From Hepatocystis sp. ex Piliocolobus tephrosceles (lineage: Eukaryota > Apicomplexa > Aconoidasida > Haemosporida > Plasmodiidae): a stretch of 16,392 nt of DNA. Each line of letters starts with the position of its first letter. Within the stretch, counting starts at the first letter, position 1. The notes under the pieces were generated by a model that had not been told where the DNA came from, did no database searches, and worked only from the letters and a program-made list of their open reading frames with translations. A program made the position numbers and the translations under genes. Below, one piece after another: positions 1 through 8,475 of the stretch. The DNA is taken from positions 1-16,392 of the forward strand of contig CABPSV020000431.1 of NCBI GenBank assembly GCA_902459845.2, in the 5' to 3' direction.

Positions 1-1712
1 AACATTTGAAGAATACAGATTGTCCAAATTCAGAAAATGATACCAAAACAATAAGAAGACTGAATGATTCGATAAAAAATAAATTTAGCAAAGAATATGA
101 AAAAAAAAAACTGAAACAAAATGTAAAAGTTACATCAACTCTAAATAATTTAAAGGTGTCAATGAAAATAGGTACTGAAGAAATGGAAGATAAACATGTA
201 AAAAATGAGTGCGTAAAAAGTGATTGCGTAAAAAATGAGTGCGTAAAAAATGAGTGCGTAAAAAGTGATTGCGTAAAAAATGAGTGCGTAAAAAGTGATT
301 GCGTAAAAAATGAGTGCGTAAAAAATGAGTGCGTAAAAAGTGGTTGCGTAAAAAATAAGTGCGTAAAAAATGATTGCGTAAAAAATAAGTGCGTAAAAAG
401 TGATTGCGTAAAAAATGAGTGCGTAAAAAATGATTGCGTAAAACATATAGATTTGAAAAAAAAAAATTCTATTAAAAACGTTAATAATTCATTAATAAAT
501 TCTAAAGAAAACAGTAAATATACAAAAACAGAAAATGGTAATTTTAAAATAATTAACTCATCATATACATACTACCATAATGACTACAATGGTACACTCC
601 CAGAATTATATACAGATAAAAATGATATAAACAAATTAAGAATTACATGTACTAACACTGACAATGATAAAGACATGGAAGGTTTTTTTAAATTAAACAC
701 ACATTCTTTAAAAGACTTAAGCAACTCAAATAAAAAAGATTGCATAGAACAATATAATAAAAAGTTATATGATAAAAATAATGACATTTTATATACAACT
801 AAATCTTTAAAAATAAATAACATAAATTTTGAATCCAATGTAAAAAGTAATACGCCTATATGTAAAACTAAATGTAAAAATGTAGTTAAACCATATGTAG
901 AACTGCATGAACCAAAAAAAGATGCAATTTTTATTACTAGATCATTGATAAATCAAAAGTCAAGTATTTTTAATAATAATAATAATCATAACAAAATAGA
1001 AGTAGTTAAAAATAAACATAATTTGTTTAGAAACAAAACGGTTAACTTACGTACTAAAAGAACAGATAATAAGTTTATGTTAGATATAAATCCATTCGAA
1101 CCAAAAAATGTATCGTCCAATGGTAATGTTTTTTATAGAAGAAAAAGTGCCGTTAATATTAAAGAGAATAAAATTGAAAAAAACAATAATGATTTACTCA
1201 ATATTAAGAGAGAAGATAAAAATTTACATTACACACCAAATTTACTTTCTAAACCAAATTATCATGCATATACAGAGTACAACTTAAATTATACAGAGAA
1301 AAATCCAAACAATTATATGAATAACGATAAATTGTTAATGTACAAAAATAGAAATTTAACACAGCCATGTGAAGTAGGATTAGCTGTTATGCCACCAAAA
1401 CCAACAATTGTAGCCAGCGATAAATATTTTAGCTATGCTTCAAATTTACAAAAAACCAACATTAGCAACGAATCAAACCCTTTTAATGAGCCATATAACA
1501 TAAAAGAAAATATTAACAATTATGATTATTTACATATGAATATGTTAACTTCAAACGAAATTAAATGTAGAAAGTTTAACAATAATAACTCCTTTGATAC
1601 ATATAATACCTGCTGTTACAATTTAAAAAAAAATAGTACTAAACCGGTCCATTTAGAAAACATATGTAAAACAAATCATATTTTTTCTAAAACAAAGTGT
1701 TGTAAAAAATAA
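1..1712 (+). CDS. Conserved-type Plasmodium protein of unknown function, 3' part only (5' end outside window)
   Basis: The reading frame is open from the first complete codon (base 3) to the TAA at 1710-1712, and no ATG near the left edge looks like a real start. This is therefore the C-terminal part of a longer protein, or its last exon; about 570 residues are visible. The sequence is Lys/Asn-rich, as is usual for Plasmodium low-complexity regions. Near its N-terminal side it carries 16 tandem copies of a five-residue Cys unit (198-437). Less simple, possibly conserved stretches lie at about 900-960 (EPKKDAIFITRSLINQ), 1085-1105 (INPFEPKN), 1367-1430 (CEVGLAVMPPKPTIVASDKY) and 1475-1495 (SNPFNEPYN). 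The protein ends in a short Cys-containing tail (TKCCKK). No signal peptide, membrane segment or catalytic motif is visible. I do not recognise the family, and the defining domain may lie upstream. Confidence 0.8.
   Translation, partial: HLKNTDCPNSENDTKTIRRLNDSIKNKFSKEYEKKKLKQNVKVTSTLNNLKVSMKIGTEEMEDKHVKNECVKSDCVKNECVKNECVKSDCVKNECVKSDCVKNECVKNECVKSGCVKNKCVKNDCVKNKCVKSDCVKNECVKNDCVKHIDLKKKNSIKNVNNSLINSKENSKYTKTENGNFKIINSSYTYYHNDYNGTLPELYTDKNDINKLRITCTNTDNDKDMEGFFKLNTHSLKDLSNSNKKDCIEQYNKKLYDKNNDILYTTKSLKINNINFESNVKSNTPICKTKCKNVVKPYVELHEPKKDAIFITRSLINQKSSIFNNNNNHNKIEVVKNKHNLFRNKTVNLRTKRTDNKFMLDINPFEPKNVSSNGNVFYRRKSAVNIKENKIEKNNNDLLNIKREDKNLHYTPNLLSKPNYHAYTEYNLNYTEKNPNNYMNNDKLLMYKNRNLTQPCEVGLAVMPPKPTIVASDKYFSYASNLQKTNISNESNPFNEPYNIKENINNYDYLHMNMLTSNEIKCRKFNNNNSFDTYNTCCYNLKKNSTKPVHLENICKTNHIFSKTKCCKK
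198..437 (+). repeat. 16 x 15-bp tandem repeat encoding Cys pentapeptides
   Basis: Sixteen in-frame 15-base units encode VKNEC or VKSDC, with variants VKSGC, VKNKC and VKNDC toward the 3' end. The left half mixes the two main versions nearly unchanged. The right half has more substitutions, as expected if unit copying has been more recent on the left. Every unit ends in Cys, giving 16 cysteines spaced exactly five residues apart. The opposite strand is also open here, but only because the unit length is a multiple of three. Confidence 0.95.
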
Positions 1713-2222
1713 AAATAAAGTAAAATTATAAAATGCTATTTACCATAAATGAAATTTTAGAAAAAAAAAAAAATAAATAAATAAATGACGACACAAAAAA
1801 ATAACGACGCAAAAAAATAAAGACATCTAAAAAATAGCAGAACAAAAAAATAAAAACAAAAGAAAAACGAAATAAACATAAACTTACATGGCCTTATATA
1901 TAAATCGATCGTATTATATATGAAATATTTGTAAATTAGAAAAAACTGAATAATTAAAAAAAAGAAAAAAATTATATACATGTATATATATTGTCTTCCT
2001 AGTTAAGAAAAAAAAAAAAAAAAAGTGCTAAAAATAAGTGTACATACACTAAAAAAAATGGAGTTGAAGAATAGTGTAATAATTAAACTTTCATTTTAAA
2101 TTTATTAAATACCAAAATAACATATTATTATACTACAATTTCAATAAAAAAACATCACAAAAAAAAAAAAAAAAAGCATAAATTGTACATGTCGTTAAAA
2201 TATTTATTATTAGCTTTAAGAG

Positions 2223-2261
<39 letters not shown>

Positions 2262-2391
2262 GTAATTTCTGTAAATACAATACCAAATAAGTGTAAATAA
2301 ATACAAAAAAATACTAAAAAAAATTAATAAATGTGTTAATAAGCATATTATTAAATAAATTATTTAATAAATTAATAACATATAAAATCAT

Positions 2392-2428
<37 letters not shown>

Positions 2429-2434
2429 GATAAA
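1713..2434. other. A+T-rich spacer between two plus-strand genes
   Basis: No gene is supported here. Just after the first gene there is an imperfect repeat around 1785-1850, built on a motif like acgacacaaaaaaataa. Poly-A runs lie near 2008-2025 and 2158-2175, and (TA)n tracts at about 2226-2260 and 2395-2426. The second (TA)n tract ends nine bases before the ATG of the next gene. The spacer presumably holds the 3' UTR of the first gene and the promoter and 5' UTR of the second; no specific element can be named. Confidence 0.7.
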
Positions 2435-3277
2435 ATGAATAATGTAGAAACTTTATCCGATTTTCACTTTAACCAGAAGTATCATAATAATTATCCTAAC
2501 GGTTATTATACACATCACAATGCAATGATTAATCGTTTTAATTGTGACAAACCAGGGTATTATGTGGATGCTAGATATAATCTAGAGAATAATAATAACA
2601 ATAGTAATAGTAATTTTAATAGAAATAGATTTATATCTCACAATAATGACAATTATAAAAAAAATACAGAAGTAAAATGTACAATAAATAATATGTTGAA
2701 ACATGATGGCATAAATAACAACATTCTACCTAAGCAACATTGTTACCAAAGTACAACTAATACAACACGTAGATGTAGAACACAGGCCAATAATAATAGT
2801 AACACAAAATGTGTATATAACAAAGATATTTACGTTGAAAATGATAACAACAGTAGAACAAATAAAAACATACTGAAAATTGGTGTACGTAATAATAATG
2901 CTAATATAACTTGCAATGATAACAATAATAAAAAAAAAAATAATAATAATAATGTAAAATATAGTAATAATAATCAAAGAGGTAAAAAAATTGATTATGA
3001 AAGTGATGACGACAGTGATCAATATTCAGACTATACAAATTCCGATATACCAAACAATCAAATAATAAGTGAAACATTAATAAATATTTCGACCAATGAT
3101 GAAAGAGAAGAAGAAGAAGAAGAAGAAGAAGAAAAAATGGACGAAAAAAAAACAAGGTGTAAAAAAAAATTTATGGGTAAATATTCTTTTAAAGAAATAA
3201 AAGATAGTTTTAAATTACCTTGGATTAGAGCTCGTCCATTTCCTAATGTTATAAACATGCAAAACAATATGCGTTAA
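2435..3277 (+). CDS. Small Asn-rich Plasmodium protein of unknown function
   Basis: A single exon of 280 residues, starting MNNVETLSDFHFNQ. An in-frame ATG at 2333 would add 34 residues, but that extension reads through the (TA)n microsatellite as an Ile-Tyr run and looks non-coding, so I place the start at 2435. The N-terminal 45 residues (Tyr/His/Asn, with CDKPGYYVDARYNLE) and the C-terminal 35 residues (MGKYSFKEIKDSFKLPWIRA, then RPFPNVI) look like real, non-repetitive sequence. Between them lie long Asn tracts, an acidic patch (ESDDDSDQYSD) and a ten-residue Glu run encoded at about 3106-3135, followed by a basic cluster (KKTRCKKK). No signal peptide, membrane helix or enzyme motif is visible. 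I do not recognise a family. The charged, probably disordered make-up would suit a protein-binding or nuclear role, but that is a guess. Confidence 0.75.
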   Translation: MNNVETLSDFHFNQKYHNNYPNGYYTHHNAMINRFNCDKPGYYVDARYNLENNNNNSNSNFNRNRFISHNNDNYKKNTEVKCTINNMLKHDGINNNILPKQHCYQSTTNTTRRCRTQANNNSNTKCVYNKDIYVENDNNSRTNKNILKIGVRNNNANITCNDNNNKKKNNNNNVKYSNNNQRGKKIDYESDDDSDQYSDYTNSDIPNNQIISETLINISTNDEREEEEEEEEEKMDEKKTRCKKKFMGKYSFKEIKDSFKLPWIRARPFPNVINMQNNMR

Positions 3278-3633
3278 CTTAATTTGGGAAACTGGTAACT
3301 ATATATCAACTAATGTTCATATATACACATATACATATAGATATATATGTATCAAAAAATCAAATCAAATCAAATAACAGAAATCACTGTTAAATTGTAG
3401 TAAGCACATATATATATATATATATATATATACTAGTGCTATGTAACCGTTTATTCCTATAATACTAAACGGTGGTGTGTCTAATTATTTTACTCTCATT
3501 TAATTATTTTAACAATTTTCAATTAACCTATGCGTGTTTGTGCATATATCCATATATATATACTGTGTTGTACTTTTTCTTGCAGCATTTTTAAAAATAC
3601 ACAGCTTTCTTTCTTCCTTTTTTTTTTTTATTT

Positions 3634-3917
3634 GTTTAACACTAATATAACACAAATGTTTATTTTTAACAAAAAAGAAAACTGTTTTTTTATTTTTTTA
3701 AGTGTTTATATGATCATCAACTGTTACCTTTCCTTTTGTTTAAGCTTTTTTTTTTTTGTTTAAATTTGTTTTTTTTTAAGCTTTTTTTTTGTTTATTTTT
3801 GTTTTTTCTGTTTATGTTTAACACTAATATCATGTAAATGTTTATTTTTAACAAAAAAGACAAATTCATTTTTTAAATTTTTATATTACTACTAATTGTT
3901 ATTTTTTCTTTTGTTTA

Positions 3918-3925
<8 letters not shown>
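3634..3925. repeat. Local tandem duplication, two diverged ~110-bp copies
   Basis: Copy 1 (about 3634-3750) and copy 2 (about 3816-3925) both begin gtttaacactaatat. Both continue with a shared block ending in aatgtttatttttaac and aaaaaaga, and both end in ttttgtttaagcttttt. They are separated by T-rich filler containing a third ttaagctttttttt segment (3777-3790). Copy 2 leads directly into the long poly-T run. The copies have diverged by substitutions and length changes in the T runs. Confidence 0.8.

Positions 3926-3976
<51 letters not shown>
3921..3976. repeat. 56-base poly-T homopolymer
   Basis: Uninterrupted T from 3921 to 3976, directly after the ttgtttaagc end of the second duplicated copy. 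It is far longer than most homopolymers in the window, and its exact length may be an assembly estimate. Confidence 0.9.
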
Positions 3977-3980
<4 letters not shown>

Positions 3981-4738
3981 ATAATGTTTAAATTAAGTTT
4001 GAATGAAAACTTAAGCATTATTTTTGTTTCATCCGCAAAATATATTTGTAATAAAACAACTCTATCTCATTTTTTCAAAACTGTTAATTTATATTAACAC
4101 TGCAGACACTTTTAATTGTCTATTTATGTAGATATGTGCGTATATATAAATCAATAAAAATATATGTATGCTTATATGTTTCTAGTGCACGTATACACAT
4201 TTATCTTCTGCAACCAAAAATTGGTAAATCAGAAAAATGCTACATATATGTATAAACAATGATAAGCATGAAAAACATGCCAAGCGTGTCTTTAACCTTT
4301 CAATAGTATATTTTCTATGTGATGATCATATATTTTTTTTAGTAATAAAAAACAAAACATGGTATTATACTATATTAGGTTGTATTGTTTTGGATTACTC
4401 GAATAAATTTAAAAATAAGACTATTATGAAAACAAAAACGTTTAATTTTATGTTATATTAAATTAATAGTTAAAATGAAATATGAAAGAGAAAAAAAAAA
4501 AAAAAAAAAAAAAAAACAATGCCAAACAGGTTAATATATAAGCAAGTGTTAATTACTATGTACGCGTAAGTAATATATACATGTGTATGACATAAAAAAA
4601 AAGCAAATACTTTTTAAAGAATCAATAATATTTTATTGAAACATAAATAGAGCGTGTGCATATATATATATATACATACATAGCAACATACATAGCAACG
4701 TACAACTATGTATAATAGTTGTAAAAAAACAAATTTAA

Positions 4739-7700
4739 TTATGCAATTATATCAGTTAAAACATTATTCGGTGTATTTAATATAGTATTAAAAATTTTTC
4801 GTGCTTCTTTAAAAATATTTTTATAATGATCATTCAATTGTAGATCATCATTATTCTCATATATATTTAAGCATTTTTGAAATAATTCAATAAATAATTG
4901 TTTATCAGTTACTAGTTCTTCTGTGTTGTTAAGTTCGGTAGAAAGATTTTTTTTTTTTTTAGTGGTAGTTTGTTTAATTAATAGTTTTATATTATCAATT
5001 ATACTTAATACATTATAATGTTTTTTAACTATTTGTAATAAATCATAATTATAAATATTTAAGTTTAATTCTAATCCTTTCTGATATAATTTTTTTAATT
5101 CTTCTAGATTTATGTTTTTAAACTTTTTGTTTTTCAGATTAGATTTTATATGATCAATAAATATTTTTCTTTCTTTAATAGTTTTTGAAATATTTATTTT
5201 ATTATTTTTTATATCACTTGAGTCGGTACATGTGTCAATTTTTTTTACCATGTTTATAATATCTTGTATATTTGTTACTTGTGATTTTATTTTTGTATTT
5301 GCACATACCTTTTGTTTTTTTTTATCATTTTGATTTATTTTATCTTTTTTTTTTGAAATCTCAACATTATTTGTGTTTTCTTCATTTAACGTAGATGAAT
5401 CATAGTTTAATTTATTTGTGCAGTTCTGATCATTTGGTTCTGTCACAAATGTACTTGGTAGTTCTTTATATATATTTTCTAAATGTATATAATTATTTTT
5501 TATAAATCCTTCGAGATCGGCATTGTAGCCATAGTTGTTACCAAAGCAGTTGTTATCAAAGCAGTTGTTATCAAAGCTGTTGTTATCAAAGCAGTTGTTA
5601 TCAAAACAGTTGTTACCAAAGCAGTTGTTATCAAAGCAGTTGTTAACATAAGCGTTGCCCATATCGAAGTGAATGTGAGCATTGTTTGTGTCATTCAAAT
5701 TAGCCTCCGTTTTAAGCATACGGAAAGCCTTTTCTGTTAACTTAAATTCAGCATCCATTTTTATTTTTAACATATTTGTTTTATTAGTAACATTATGATA
5801 CTTTTGGAAATCTTCAATAATTCTTTTTACTTCATTAGAATGATGAAATAATTTTTCAAAAAATGGATCATAATCTTTATTTATAAATTTATCATTTTTT
5901 TTACTATCCTCTTTAATCATTTCAAAAGGAAAATTATCTTCTTTACTAGTAATCATTATTGGGTATTTTTCAAAATTTTCAAAATTTTCGAAAGAGCTTA
6001 ACATTAAATTAGTGTTATTGTCGCTTGTACCTGGAGTTGTAGTACTATTAGCGATCGTAGTATTATTAGGAACAATCGTATCATCTGATCCAGTGTGATA
6101 AAACCAATTCATAGTACGTGAAAAATTATCTATATATATTTCACCCTTACTAGTAATATCTTCAAAATGTTTATTTATTATATAGTCAAAATCTTTTTTA
6201 TTATAAGGTAATATTGACGACAAGTTTTGAAAAAATATATTTTTATTTACGCATAGTTTTTTTTCATTTACTAATTTTGTTTTATGATTCATGCATACAG
6301 ATAAATTATTAAATATTTTATTTTGTTTATCTAATTTATCTTTATTTATATCTTTGTTTTTATGTACTAAATCATTTTTTATATTCAAAATATTTTCTTT
6401 ATTACTCATTGAAAGTTGGGTAAACATATTAATATAATCACATTTGAAGTGTAAATTTAAATCGTTTATAAAAGAAAAAATATTATTTATTTTGTTATTT
6501 ACATGTGTTTTATTTTTTAAAGCTTCTATATTAATTTTGTTATGTTCCAAAAAACTATATACATCCTTATCTATTTCCTCATTTGTTTTGTCATCTATTA
6601 ATGCAACCTCTGCAGTAAAATTTAAAAAAATGTTTATACTTATGTCTGAAAAAGTGTTTTTGTGTCCGTTTAAAAAGGTTGAATTGTTGTCGTTCTGGCT
6701 GATGTTGGCAATGGTAGTGGTAGTAGCGGTAGCATGTGCAGACTTATCACGAACTATTTGCCTCAAATCCTTCTTCACCACTACTTGTAAAAAATATAAG
6801 TATTCCTTACTAAACTCTACATGCTTAAAAAAAGCATTTTTTTTTTTTTTTTTTTTTAAAATTACTTCTTTTTCTCTATTTGTTATAATAAAGTCTAGGT
6901 TACTATAATTATTAATATTATCATCTTTGCTCTTTTTTTTTATTTTTATAATTTTTATTTTCATATTTTTAAATTTTTTATAATTTTCTAATTGTACAAA
7001 TATACTACCATAAGTATAATTATTTTTATTATTTATAACAATTTTTTTTACTAATTTAAAAACATTTATTTTATTATAAATACCGTTAGGAAATAAATTA
7101 ATTACTTTTTTTACGCATCCTCCTAAAATATTATTATTTTCCGTTTTCCTGTTAATAATCTGTTTCAAATTATCACTATTTGACTGCATGTTTTTTGTAT
7201 AATCTAGTTTGTTTTTATTAGGCAATTCGTTCGCTATAATATTAGTAAGTTTATCCGCATTAGTGCCAATTGCACCATTAGTACAATTATTTTTTATTTC
7301 ATCATTTGTTTGGTTTTTTATATTTTTTAAACTCACAGTATCATCATTTATACTGTTATAAGAACTACTATTATTAACGTTCTGTTTTTTTTTTTCATTA
7401 TTTATACTATAATAATACAATATATTATCGTAATACGTTAAGGTATAATTTTTAAAAAAAGATGGCACTTCATGTATCGCAATATTGTTGTTACTGGTAG
7501 AAGTAGAAGTAACAGTAGTAGGTACTGTTTCGTCCGCTTTTTGTTTAACAAAGTCATTCGTATGGTTATTTGGTAAACTTGCACTTATGTCAAGATTTAA
7601 ATCTTGTTCATACAGTGCTTTCATTTTTTTGGGCACAACCAAAAATAAATAATCGCATTCGTATGTTTCACTCTGCTTTTGCTGCTGTTCCAGTTGTTGC

Positions 7701-8411
7701 TGTTGTTCCGACTGCTGTTCCGGCTGTTGTTCCGGCTGCTGTTCCGGCTGCTGTTCCCAACTTAAGTTGACTTTCATAATAAAAGTTGTCAAAGAAAATT
7801 TGTTAAAAGGACCAATCTCTTTTATACATTTATAATCCATTTGAGCATTCTTCAAATTTTTATTAGAACTTTTTTTTTTCTTTTCTATTTGTATATTTTT
7901 GTTATAATAATTAGTTTCATATTTATTTATTTTACAAGTATATATATCTAAATATGACAACAATTTTAAATTATTAAACTTATAAATAACATAAAAAAAT
8001 GATACTTTGCTATTTTTTTTTACAGATATACTAACAATAAATTTTAGTAATACCTTGTTTATATTTTCTTTACTTATTAAAATATTTTTATTTAAATAAC
8101 TAATTTGCATTTGCATTTTTTTTTCCATATAATCTTCTAATGTCATTAAAGTTAAATTAATTGATGGTAACGATTTTTGTATGTTCGTGTTTGTGTCAGT
8201 TTTATTTTCATCAAACTTCCACTCGATTGATAAATTATTGTTCATCGGGTTTTTAATATAGATAAATAAAAAATGCTCTTTATTTTTCTCAAGCATTATA
8301 TTTTTTTTACTAATACTGTCACTAAAAATATAGTTTTTATATTCACTGTTTGATAGATCGAACAGAAGTCGATCCATGTGTAAATAAAACTGTTCAGTTT
8401 GGTTAGAAGTA

Positions 8412-8475
<64 letters not shown>

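Larger units (their letters stand above)
3278..4738. other. Convergent A+T-rich spacer
   Basis: This 1.46 kb region lies between the 3' ends of the plus-strand gene ending at 3277 and the minus-strand gene ending at 4739. It should contain both 3' UTRs. It holds a (TA)n tract near 3409-3432, a (caaat)n run near 3360-3376, a local duplication (3634-3925), a 56-base poly-T run, a poly-A run near 4492-4516 and another (TA)n near 4660-4673. The frame at 4237-4461 is open for 74 codons with fairly mixed composition, but it has no recognisable domain and I do not call it a gene. Confidence 0.65.

Noticed and set aside
159..446. 95-codon minus-strand frame with an FYALI-type repeat
   Set aside because: It is the antisense shadow of the VKNEC array; the 15-base period keeps the opposite strand open automatically.
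2333..2434. N-terminal extension of the second gene by 34 codons
   Set aside because: It translates a (TA)n microsatellite into an Ile-Tyr run and has the composition of spacer DNA.
3530..3763. 77-codon plus-strand frame rich in Phe/Leu
   Set aside because: It is created by T runs in the duplicated spacer sequence and contains no real protein features.
4237..4461. 74-codon plus-strand open frame in the convergent spacer
   Set aside because: No domain and no conserved-looking segment. Its composition is slightly mixed, but the length is within chance for this spacer.
6444..6908. 154-codon hydrophobic plus-strand frame
   Set aside because: Antisense of Lys/Asn-rich coding sequence, which always reads as Phe/Leu-rich on the opposite strand.
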